A stretch of DNA of 26,998 nucleotides from Holosporales bacterium (GTDB lineage Bacteria > Pseudomonadota > Alphaproteobacteria > RUG11792): positions 1 through 26,998 of the forward strand of contig JAISBC010000029.1 in NCBI GenBank assembly GCA_031266385.1. Reading direction: 5' to 3'. Under the pieces are notes generated by a model. That model was not told the DNA's origin. It worked only from the letters and a program-made list of their open reading frames with translations, and ran no database searches. The position numbers and the translations under genes are program-made. Positions 16,699 through 23,394 of the stretch are shown here, piece after piece (the stretch's first letter is position 1; each line of letters starts with the position of its first letter).

Positions 16699-17102
16699 CA
16701 ATCATCAGCAAGATCGTCTGTTGGGAATTCCATGGGAGACAGGATCTCGTCCCAGGGAGTTGTGGGGGGACACACTTCGCCTCCTGGTAACCTTGGATAA
16801 GTGGGCACGGGAGGGCGGGGTGGGTGTCGAGTCCCCTGCCGTGCCAGTTGTGAGGCGGGGTTGTATATATTCCACGGGGTTCTGTAAAATTTATACTGAG
16901 CGTAACGGCCCCCTCCTGGTACGTAGACCCTGCCCACTTCAATTACATCGAACCCGTTAAGTCTTATACTATGGATCATTGTACGATCACTTTGGAGGAA
17001 ACTACCTAGAGGGACTGTGGCCGAGGCTCTTACTGATCTAACGACTGAACCGCTTATGACGGCCAGACCCGCTATGATGACCATGAGTTGCTTGAGATAC
17101 AT
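16692..17102 (-). CDS. Exported proline-rich hypothetical protein, possibly frameshift-truncated
   Basis: 136 codons; family not recognised. Residues 1-28 are a signal peptide (MYLKQLMVIIAGLAVISGSV then VRSVRASA). The mature part has a short domain (SIRLNGFDVIEVGRVYVPGG), a Pro-rich stretch with PPRPPVPTYPRLP, and an acidic end with PWDEILSPMEF (Trp117) and DDLADDWW. It is the third consecutive exported protein on this strand with its own TTGACC/TATATC promoter and a Trp-centred tail like those of its neighbours. The stop may be artificial: a plausible frame continues for 57 codons in the -1 phase. A plus-strand frame over the same DNA has no signal peptide or ribosome binding site and looks like a shadow. 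Confidence 0.7.
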   Translation of the reverse strand: MYLKQLMVIIAGLAVISGSVVRSVRASATVPLGSFLQSDRTMIHSIRLNGFDVIEVGRVYVPGGGRYAQYKFYRTPWNIYNPASQLARQGTRHPPRPPVPTYPRLPGGEVCPPTTPWDEILSPMEFPTDDLADDWW

Positions 17103-17146
17103 TTTGTAAATGCTATCATTTTCTTTGTCTAACTTGCAGATTGCAT

Positions 17147-17174
17147 GATATATTCTGGCGGATGCTTAGGTCAA
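17147..17174 (-). promoter_or_regulatory. Promoter of the proline-rich exported protein gene
   Basis: Minus-strand TTGACC (17174-17169), 16-bp spacer, TATATC (17152-17147), 45 bp before the ATG at 17102. The 16-bp spacing and the 45-bp distance to the start match the promoter of the NLS-like gene. Confidence 0.55.
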
Positions 17175-17243
17175 CTTATTTTTTAAAATTAAAATTTGAT
17201 AAGGGAATTTTCTTCTTGCATTTCAGGGGCCGACCTTAATACC

Positions 17244-17330
17244 ATGGAAATTGGAAGCAATCCCTCTGTGTGGATTTCTTCTGTCAAACAAAAAGCCGCT
17301 AGTGGTCGATTCCTCGATCCGAGGCTTTAA
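17244..17330 (+). CDS. Possible small ORF or phage-gene remnant ahead of the phage block
   Basis: 28 codons from ATG (MEIGSNPSVWISSVKQKAAS then GRFLDPRL) with only a weak, distant AGGGG upstream. The frame is open back to about 17190. It lies on the same strand as the phage-type genes and 46 bp before the first of them. It could be a small leader, the tail of a lost phage gene, or chance; evidence is weak. Confidence 0.2.
   Translation: MEIGSNPSVWISSVKQKAASGRFLDPRL
17292..17328 (+). promoter_or_regulatory. Two mutually exclusive stems in the leader of the phage block
   Basis: CCTCG-ATC-CGAGG (17312-17324) forms a short tight hairpin. AAAGCC (17292-17297) pairs with GGCTTT (17323-17328), sharing two bases with the first stem, so only one can form. 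A T-rich stretch follows at about 17346-17356, before the AGGAG site of the first phage gene. This may be a degenerate terminator or an attenuator-like leader. Confidence 0.25.
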
Positions 17331-17376
17331 TTCCCTCAAAAAAATCTTTTTTCTTTAATCATTAGGAGTATGTTCA

Positions 17377-18894
17377 ATGGATAAATTTCAATTGAATCTG
17401 CGTAATTCACGCGAAAACTTCGTGACCGACGATGTCACGGGAATCTCTACTTCAGAAATCGAAAATGAAATTCCAAAATGTATCGTCGATCTTCCGACGA
17501 CGATCTTAGATTCACCCGAAAATTTCGAGGTCGGGGAAGTCCTCTGGGGTGATCGGGTGCTTTTCCGAGGCAGACTATCATCATGTTTCTCGACAGATCG
17601 GAAGAGTCTCCAGATCGAGCTTCATGCATCAGGCGATGATCAAAAAAAAATATCGACACAATCGCCAGAGGCAACCTATCACGATATGTTGGAAAAGTTT
17701 CGTGCCGATAATCCGGATGTGGCGATTCCTCTGACCATCGATCAGGTCTCGAGGATCGGTGATATCCAATCGTATTCAATCATCATCCCCGAATCTGAGC
17801 CGATAAATCTCGATGATAAAATTTTTCTAGACTCTTTCAAAAAGATGAACTACGATGAAAAGGCGGTGGGCGATGTCTCGCTCGAAATTACCGCTTCCTG
17901 GGTCGCTCGACGTGAAGGAGATCTGGAACTTTCTTCGAGGATCGCGAATCGTTTCTCCGGCGGGAAGATCAACTCTTTAACCCCGAAAAATCTTCAGCAT
18001 TCATGGCCAGATTTTGGAGACCGAGTTTCTCGGCACCGAAATTCCAGGGCCACGAAATACTTCGTGGGACATTCCAGATTGACACGGGATCCTTCGATGG
18101 CTACCTTCACCCCGGAAATTTCGATCTCAGATGATATCCCTCCATTCAGATTACGCCGAGAATTTTTCGACAACAATTTAACTCTGTCTTGGGGATTCAA
18201 CCAGTTCACGACCGAAACCTTCCGGGCGAATATCAGGAACAACGACCATCACCTGACCAAGCACCTGAAAATAAATTTACATAATGTTCAGGAATATGTT
18301 GAGAACCCAATGATCGATCATTTCTTTTCGACCGATATTGGTTCCTCGATTCTGAGAGAAATAGTCTCTGGAATCGGGAGTTATATGGCCCTCTCCATGA
18401 GGAATATCGAATTTTCCTTCGAGATTCCATTCAATGAGGAGGCCCTACAAATCGGATGTGATACATGGATACAAATCCAAAATTACCTCGCCAAGGTCAC
18501 GAAAGTCGAATTCAAAATCACGAATCAGGAAAGAATCGTCAAAATAAAGGCAGCCGCCTTCTCCGAACATGAGAGACTTCGTGAGAAAATGAAAGAGAGG
18601 ATACTTCTGCTCCAGCCCCCTGAGATTCCTCGAAACGAGGATGCCGGGTTTGGGGTCGCCGATATCCTGCACGATATAGCGATTCAAAATGATGCGGAGA
18701 CTCAATTTAGCAAGTTGATGGCATATATCGCCGATTTAAAGCGAGATAATAAGATCAACAAGCGCAACTATAAAAGTCTAATCTCATCATTTCTAAATGA
18801 AAATCAAACGAAGATCACGATTATCACGAAGCCACTAAAAACACAGCATCACGAAAAGAAACTGATCGAAATATCCGATCCAATCATTTTCTAA
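17377..18894 (+). CDS. Phage-type structural protein, possibly tail hub/baseplate-like
   Basis: 505 codons with AGGAG 8 nt before the ATG. No family recognised with confidence. The N-terminal part has a beta-rich pattern of phage tail hub or late-control-D proteins (VGEVLWGDRVLFRGRLSSCF, then SLQIELHASGDD). About residues 360-400 again resemble the hub pattern of a defined position followed by a coordinate-dependent strand (QIGCDTWIQIQNYLAKVTKV, IVKIKAAAFSEHERL). The C-terminus is helical and charged. There is no signal peptide or membrane segment. The phage assignment rests mainly on the four downstream genes, two of which are recognisable head-tail proteins. It opens an operon-like block and its codon use resembles the host core genes, with no sign of recent acquisition. 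Confidence 0.6.
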   Translation: MDKFQLNLRNSRENFVTDDVTGISTSEIENEIPKCIVDLPTTILDSPENFEVGEVLWGDRVLFRGRLSSCFSTDRKSLQIELHASGDDQKKISTQSPEATYHDMLEKFRADNPDVAIPLTIDQVSRIGDIQSYSIIIPESEPINLDDKIFLDSFKKMNYDEKAVGDVSLEITASWVARREGDLELSSRIANRFSGGKINSLTPKNLQHSWPDFGDRVSRHRNSRATKYFVGHSRLTRDPSMATFTPEISISDDIPPFRLRREFFDNNLTLSWGFNQFTTETFRANIRNNDHHLTKHLKINLHNVQEYVENPMIDHFFSTDIGSSILREIVSGIGSYMALSMRNIEFSFEIPFNEEALQIGCDTWIQIQNYLAKVTKVEFKITNQERIVKIKAAAFSEHERLREKMKERILLLQPPEIPRNEDAGFGVADILHDIAIQNDAETQFSKLMAYIADLKRDNKINKRNYKSLISSFLNENQTKITIITKPLKTQHHEKKLIEISDPIIF

Positions 18895-18944
18895 AGAAAT
18901 CCAAAAATAAAATCATTACATTTTTTCAAAGGGAGAATACTATC

Positions 18945-19763
18945 ATGAAAAATATTATCCAAACACCCAAAACCCATTATCTCAATACGCCATTCATCGA
19001 AGGTTTCACAGAAATCGAAAAAGAGAATACAGAAATTATCATCGGAAATAGCAATAAAATTGATGATATATTCTGTGCGATGGATGAACCGGCCGAGTAT
19101 ATCAGATGTCTTTGCTCTCTCGTTCCGAAATCGGAATTCCGGAACGTAAGCGTAACGACGCGGTACAGCTCGACGATCGCCGACGACGCCCAGGAAAAGA
19201 TGATGTCCTTCCGGCCGTATTCCGGAGAAAATATCAGGATGAATGGGTTCGTTTCAGAGCTCATCGTCAGATTCCGAGAATTACTTCCAGCCGAAGAAAT
19301 TCAGATTAAACCGGAATGGATTGAGTTTTTGAAATCCAATCCAGAGATTTACACGAAAAATTTCCGTAAACAGGAAGTGGATGCAGAAATCGAAGGCATG
19401 CCCGATCAGGAGTATGGTTCGAGTGATATTCTGCACGTAAAATCGAGGTGCCACTTTTTCGCGGGCAGCTATTACCCCGGAATCGATCTCTCCGATATCC
19501 AACAATATCTGTTTTATGTTGGGACGGCTATCCAGGCTCAGGAATATATCGACATAATCTCGGCGAAAGAATTAATAACGTCCAGAGTTAACTCTCCGGC
19601 GCGAGATGTCACACCACAAGCATTAACCACCCTCGTGGATGATATATGTGACGGAAAAATTGAAATCAATTTCCCTGATGGCACCAAATACCATTCGGTA
19701 TTGATCACAAAACCCACCGTCATTTCCGATATCGTCCATATTCTATTCAAGAAGGAGGTATGA
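18945..19763 (+). CDS. Hypothetical protein of the phage-type block
   Basis: 272 codons, ATG preceded by GGGAG. I do not recognise it. The sequence is soluble, mixed alpha/beta and acidic, with no signal peptide. A possible segmentation is a helical region about 45-75 (DEPAEYIRCLCSLVPKSEF), a central acidic region about 110-150, and a C-terminal region with YLFYVGTAIQAQEYIDIISA and DGKIEINFPDGTKYHSVLIT. The position between a hub-like protein and a cell-wall hydrolase suggests a tail or baseplate role, by neighbourhood only. Its 3' end contains the AGGAGG ribosome binding site of the next gene, 7 bp away, so the two are coupled. Confidence 0.6.
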   Translation: MKNIIQTPKTHYLNTPFIEGFTEIEKENTEIIIGNSNKIDDIFCAMDEPAEYIRCLCSLVPKSEFRNVSVTTRYSSTIADDAQEKMMSFRPYSGENIRMNGFVSELIVRFRELLPAEEIQIKPEWIEFLKSNPEIYTKNFRKQEVDAEIEGMPDQEYGSSDILHVKSRCHFFAGSYYPGIDLSDIQQYLFYVGTAIQAQEYIDIISAKELITSRVNSPARDVTPQALTTLVDDICDGKIEINFPDGTKYHSVLITKPTVISDIVHILFKKEV

Positions 19764-19770
19764 AAATAAA

Positions 19771-20181
19771 ATGACTGAAAAATCCATCGAAATAATGGCG
19801 AAGACGATCTACGGTGAGGCTCGGGGAGAGTATTGGAAACCGAACTGCGGAGAAAAATCTCTAATCGCCGTCGGAAACGTCATCATGAATCGGCATAATC
19901 AATCCGGGGAATCGATTAAAAATGTTTGCCTTAAGCCGAGGCAATTTTCCTGCTGGAATCCGAGTGATCCCAATAGAAGACTAATCGAAAATCCACCGAA
20001 TGCTGACCCGATATATGTTATCTGCCTCGTTTTGTCCGAGAAATTGATTGATCTGAAAATTCCGGACATAACTCATGGGGCCAATCATTATTACAGCAAA
20101 ACAGCGAAGACCGTCCCTTATTGGGCGATCGGTCTATCCCCCGTCTTCGAAGTAGGAAATCACGTCTTTTTCAAGATTTAG
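19771..20181 (+). CDS. SleB-type cell wall hydrolase (phage-associated)
   Basis: 136 codons with GGAGG upstream. The Hydrolase_2/SleB family cleaves peptidoglycan glycan strands. It is known from spore cortex lysis and is common in alphaproteobacterial prophages. Seen: MAKTIYGEARGE with the presumed catalytic Glu16, LIAVGNVIMNRHNQSG, CLKPRQFSCWNPSDPNRR (the family QFS..WN motif), HGANHYYSK and VPYWAIG near the C-terminus. This is almost a complete domain and nothing else; there is no signal peptide, so it would need a holin, tail delivery or cell lysis to reach the wall. It sits between tail-like and head-tail genes. Confidence 0.88.
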   Translation: MTEKSIEIMAKTIYGEARGEYWKPNCGEKSLIAVGNVIMNRHNQSGESIKNVCLKPRQFSCWNPSDPNRRLIENPPNADPIYVICLVLSEKLIDLKIPDITHGANHYYSKTAKTVPYWAIGLSPVFEVGNHVFFKI

Positions 20182-20203
20182 CATTTTTTTTGGAGGAACT
20201 ACC

Positions 20204-20734
20204 ATGAACTTTATTATCGAATCACCAAAATTTCAGATTATCGAATTGGCCGAATTAAAATGGCATCTTCGGATAGAACATGATTACGAAGACGAGTATC
20301 TGAATAAGAATATCGAAATGGCGACGAGTATCATAGAGAGTTATATCGAGCGCCCAATCATTAAAAAGAAGTATAAATATCTATCTCACTGCGACGATAA
20401 GGATAGACCGTTTAGGATAGAACTGCCCGTAAGAGACGTGGATCTAATTTTATCGGTCAAGCAGAAACTTCCGAATGGATCTCGAAGGAAAGTCACGTTC
20501 TCGGTCGATACGGATAGGGATAGAACCTTCATCCTAATAAATGAGGCAAAATATCCGATCGAAATTAAGTATACGGCCGGCCTAATAGAAAGATCCCACG
20601 ATGTACCGGGAGATCTGAGGTACGCCACCCTGCAGGTAGCAAAAAATATTTATTCCTGTCACGACGAGGACGTTCTGGCCTCAGATTGTATCAAGGACGT
20701 CATCGATAAATATAAAAGAGTAACGATAAATTAG
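20204..20734 (+). CDS. Phage gp6-like head-tail connector protein
   Basis: 176 codons, TGGAGGA 9 nt before the ATG. Connector proteins of this family (HK97 gp6 / phiE125 gp8-like) form a ring between portal and tail. Seen: the N-terminal pattern ELKWHLRIEHDYEDEYLNKN then IEMATSIIESYIERPII, corresponding to the family's K.hLri..d.dD..l..li..A...ie.y, a central beta region, YPIEIKYTAGLIERSHDVPG, and the helical end LRYATLQVAKNIYSCHDEDV. The order here (after a hydrolase, with no portal or capsid gene before it) differs from usual phage maps. The frame is intact, with host-like codon use. Confidence 0.8.
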   Translation: MNFIIESPKFQIIELAELKWHLRIEHDYEDEYLNKNIEMATSIIESYIERPIIKKKYKYLSHCDDKDRPFRIELPVRDVDLILSVKQKLPNGSRRKVTFSVDTDRDRTFILINEAKYPIEIKYTAGLIERSHDVPGDLRYATLQVAKNIYSCHDEDVLASDCIKDVIDKYKRVTIN

Positions 20735-20747
20735 GAGGGCTACCACG

Positions 20748-21065
20748 ATGAAGAAAAATACCATCCGAACACTTCACGAAAAGGTGACATTATTAGAGAC
20801 GAATAATAATTTATCACCATCGACTACGACGATTCCACGATTCAACGACATCGTGAAGGTCAGAGCATTTATCAGGCCAGTCAACGGCCAGGAGGCTGGA
20901 ATCTATGAGGTCATCATCCCGATGCTGACCATCCTGAAGGACAGGACATTCAGCGGAATCAGATGGAACGACACAGAATACGAATGCATAACTGCATTCA
21001 AGGAATATGATACCAGATACGTTAGGGGGAACGTAAGACGAACACCCAGCGTTAATTCTCGTTGA
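20748..21065 (+). CDS. Phage head-tail adaptor protein
   Basis: 105 codons, AGGAGGG about 9 nt before the ATG. Resembles the phage head-tail joining family: LHEKVTLLETNNNLSPS, IVKVRAFIRPVNGQEAGIYE, MLTILKDRTFSGIRWNDTEY and a final YDTRYVRGNVRR, matching the family's V.l......d..g.....w..v...w.ei.p.......i....f.g..y. pattern. It follows the connector gene by 13 bp, the normal pairing. Its stop is 11 bp from the convergent ddl stop, leaving no room for a tail-gene continuation or an attachment site. Confidence 0.72.
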   Translation: MKKNTIRTLHEKVTLLETNNNLSPSTTTIPRFNDIVKVRAFIRPVNGQEAGIYEVIIPMLTILKDRTFSGIRWNDTEYECITAFKEYDTRYVRGNVRRTPSVNSR

Positions 21066-21076
21066 TCGAAATCTTC

Positions 21077-21967
21077 CTACTTCAAAATTAATCCTATTTC
21101 GATATGATTGAATTTCGCGATATCCGGAACGAGAGATACTTCGGTCATCCCGGGCTGAGTATTGAGCTCCAGGAAGTAAATGTCCGCCCCATCACATTTG
21201 AAGTCCGCCCTCGATATACCCCTGCAATGGCAGGCATTAAACGCCTTCACGGCCATTTCATACATCCTTTTCCTCAATTCTTCTTCTAATTCAAAATCGC
21301 AAAGATGAACCGAGCCATTTTTATCATATTTACTGTTGTAATCATAGAATTGATTTTTAGGAACAATCTCGACGGCACCGATTACTTTCCCATCAACCAC
21401 GAGGACAGAAAATTCTCTTCCCTCTATGTAGCGCTCTATAATTACATCCGATCCGAATGACCATTCCAAACTCTTTAGATTTGTCAAATCCGCGAGGTTA
21501 GAGATCAGGAAAACCCCGATACTAGAGCCATTTTCTGCTGGTTTCACAACGAATGGGTATTCCATCCGTATTCCACCGGGATTATTTATATCTCTTATTT
21601 CTTCGGCAGGGATATCGAATCCAGCAATTACATTAACCCCGCAAGAAGCTACGATTTTCTTACATACCGATTTGTGGAAGGCAATGGCCGATCCCAGGAC
21701 TCCCGTGGAATTGTATGGAACTCCGAATACCTCGAGGACTCCCTGAATGATTCCATCCTCCCCTCCAAATCCATGAAGGGCATTGAAAATAAAGTCTGGA
21801 GATGAATCATACAGTTGATCGGTTAAATGGCGTAGATTTTTCGTCGGGATATCCAGCTCATATACTTCGTGCCCCAGTTTCCTCAATTCACTCGAAACGA
21901 AGGCTGATGATTCGAGAGAAACCTCCCTTTCTGGCGACCAACCACCTTTCAAAACGGTAATTCTCAT
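21077..21967 (-). CDS. ddl: D-alanine--D-alanine ligase
   Basis: 296 codons. Ddl joins two D-alanines with ATP in the cytosol for peptidoglycan precursor synthesis. The ATP-grasp fold is clear: GGWSPEREVSLESS at the start, FNALHGFGGEDGIIQGVLEV, GVPYNSTGVLGSAIAFHKSV, YPFVVKPAENGSSIGVFLI (ATP-binding Lys and Ser loop), VIIERYIEGREFSVLVVDGK and the metal/active-site end FLELNTQPGMTEVSLVPDIA. Length is normal. AAGG lies 4-8 nt before the ATG. It is separated from murG by a divergent tRNA gene, so only parts of the classical division/cell-wall cluster remain together; murB, murC and ftsQ are absent. Confidence 0.96.
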   Translation of the reverse strand: MRITVLKGGWSPEREVSLESSAFVSSELRKLGHEVYELDIPTKNLRHLTDQLYDSSPDFIFNALHGFGGEDGIIQGVLEVFGVPYNSTGVLGSAIAFHKSVCKKIVASCGVNVIAGFDIPAEEIRDINNPGGIRMEYPFVVKPAENGSSIGVFLISNLADLTNLKSLEWSFGSDVIIERYIEGREFSVLVVDGKVIGAVEIVPKNQFYDYNSKYDKNGSVHLCDFELEEELRKRMYEMAVKAFNACHCRGISRADFKCDGADIYFLELNTQPGMTEVSLVPDIAKFNHIEIGLILK

Positions 21968-22011
21968 ACGGCCTTCTAGAGCACTATCTCAATGGCAAAT
22001 ACAACGAATCC

Positions 22012-22017
22012 ATTATA
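22012..22017 (-). promoter_or_regulatory. -10 box of the ddl promoter
   Basis: Perfect TATAAT on the minus strand, 45-50 bp before the ddl ATG. No clear -35 at 16-18 bp. It lies back to back with the divergent tRNA-Gln promoter. Confidence 0.4.
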
Positions 22018-22051
22018 TACCGAAAAGTATGGATCCGAGGTATCATGGTAT

Positions 22052-22080
22052 TTGAGAAATCGCATGTTCTGGCGTATAAT
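22052..22080 (+). promoter_or_regulatory. Promoter of tRNA-Gln
   Basis: TTGAGA (22052-22057), 17-bp spacer, perfect TATAAT (22075-22080), 20 bp before the first base of the mature tRNA. Near-consensus sigma-70 architecture. Confidence 0.8.
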
Positions 22081-22099
22081 GATCTCACACCTCGATAGA

Positions 22100-22175
22100 T
22101 GGGGCATAGCCAAGCGGTAAGGCAACGGTTTTTGGTACCGTCATTTCCCAGGTTCGAATCCTGGTGCCCCAGCCA
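22100..22175 (+). tRNA. tRNA-Gln (anticodon UUG)
   Basis: All four arms fold: acceptor TGGGGCA/TGCCCCA (22100-22106 with 22165-22171), anticodon stem ACGGT/ACCGT with anticodon TTG at 22132-22134, and T arm CCAGG-TTCGAAT-CCTGG. The discriminator base is G at 22172 and the CCA end is encoded (22173-22175). It lies alone between ddl and murG with its own strong promoter. tRNA genes are common integration sites, but no integrase or duplicated tRNA 3' end is visible nearby. Confidence 0.97.
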
Positions 22176-22223
22176 TCTCTCTCATTAGACCTCCTTCCAA
22201 ACCTTCAGAATCAGAGTTTTTGG

Positions 22224-22250
22224 TAGGAGACACGGAGCACAGAAGCGGAG
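22224..22250 (-). repeat. 27-bp dispersed element, copy 2 (downstream of murG)
   Basis: Matches the element at 13258-13284 at 26 of 27 positions. It lies between the convergent tRNA-Gln and murG, 55 bp past the murG stop and in the same orientation relative to the upstream minus-strand gene as copy 1. Confidence 0.7.
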
Positions 22251-22305
22251 TGTACAATGAGGTACATGAGCATTCGAGCACCGGATCGACGCCTCAAAAA
22301 ACTGA

Positions 22306-23394
22306 TTATGAAGAGTTAGGGAGGGGGGCTATTATTATCTCGGCTATTTTTTTCGTTGGTTCCGGAGTCCTCAGGAGTCCTAATTTTTGCGACATCTTTC
22401 CTCGGACAGCAGGATCATTAATGATATGCTCCAGATGCTTCGCCAGATTCTGACGATCGATGTAATCCTCTTCGATAACGATCGCCGCCCCTCTATCTCC
22501 CAGGAACTGGGCATTCGCCATCTGGTCTCCATTGATCGAATATGGAAATGGGATCAATATCGCCGGTTTTTGGAAATGGATGATCTCGAAGATACTCGAT
22601 GCTCCGGCCCTCGAAATAACCAAATCGGCCTCATCATAGAGCTCGCCGATATCCTCGAAAAAAGGAGATATTTTATGCTCGATCCCGGCGGCCTCGTATT
22701 TCTCCTCTAAAATCTTCACATCATCTGGCCTACATTGCGCGATAACCCTCAATTTGTATTTTTCGGATATGTCGCAGATAGTATCGGCCACCGATCCCGA
22801 AAAAATACGAGCCCCCTGGCTTCCGCCGATGATCAGAATCGTGAATACATCGGAATACTTCTTTTCTCTTGAGCTCGTCTTGCAGATTTCTTTGTCAAAT
22901 CTCGTAGGATTACCCGTCGTAATATTTTTTTTATCTGACGCTTTATTCAAATTTTTTGTATCCGGAAAGGAAGTAAGAACCTTCCTGGCGACCACCGACA
23001 ACACTCTATTCGCCTTCCCGAGGGTCGCATTTTGCTCGTGGATTATCGTTTTGATGCGGAGAATCTGAGCGGCCAAGACGAAGGGAATCGATGGATATCC
23101 TCCGAATCCGACAACACAATCTACCCTACTCAATAGCATGGAAATGATACTCCGGATGGTATACAGAAACAAAGAACCATACAATCTGATCCTGGTTGAG
23201 GTATCAATGTTCTGGACGATTTTCTTGCCTCCACGAAACGATTCGAGGTATCGATTTCCACGTAAATCGGTCACGAAGATGACATCATTTCCTTCGAGGA
23301 TCAGGTGCTCGGCGACACAAAGAGCTGGAAAAACGTGCCCTCCAGTGCCGCCCGCTACAATCGCAATCCTATTTTTTCCCTTTCTTCTGCACAC
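22306..23394 (-). CDS. murG: UDP-GlcNAc:undecaprenyl-PP-MurNAc-pentapeptide GlcNAc transferase
   Basis: 362 codons, GTG start at 23394 inside the 3' end of the preceding gene. MurG converts lipid I to lipid II at the cytoplasmic membrane face. Seen: RIAIVAGGTGGHVFPALCVA (Gly-rich loop), CVVGFGGYPSIPFVLAAQIL, IIHEQNATLGKANRVLS, ILIIGGSQGARIFSGSV, the donor-binding LVISRAGASSIFEIIHFQKP, and IPFPYSINGDQMANAQFL. Full length. Its 26-bp overlap with the upstream membrane-protein gene implies coupled translation. No better start is available because the Gly-rich loop begins only about 12 residues in. Confidence 0.96.
   Translation of the reverse strand: MCRRKGKNRIAIVAGGTGGHVFPALCVAEHLILEGNDVIFVTDLRGNRYLESFRGGKKIVQNIDTSTRIRLYGSLFLYTIRSIISMLLSRVDCVVGFGGYPSIPFVLAAQILRIKTIIHEQNATLGKANRVLSVVARKVLTSFPDTKNLNKASDKKNITTGNPTRFDKEICKTSSREKKYSDVFTILIIGGSQGARIFSGSVADTICDISEKYKLRVIAQCRPDDVKILEEKYEAAGIEHKISPFFEDIGELYDEADLVISRAGASSIFEIIHFQKPAILIPFPYSINGDQMANAQFLGDRGAAIVIEEDYIDRQNLAKHLEHIINDPAVRGKMSQKLGLLRTPEPTKKIAEIIIAPLPNSS

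Noticed and set aside
16541..16960. 139-codon plus-strand frame over the proline-rich exported protein gene
   Set aside because: It lies opposite the minus-strand frame with signal peptide and promoter, has no ribosome binding site, and its second half is an Arg/Pro/Gly-rich translation typical of an antisense shadow.
22100..22175. tRNA-Gln as the attachment site of the phage-type block
   Set aside because: The block lies 1 kb away beyond ddl, no integrase gene is present, and I found no second copy of the tRNA 3' end near 17.3 kb or 21.07 kb.
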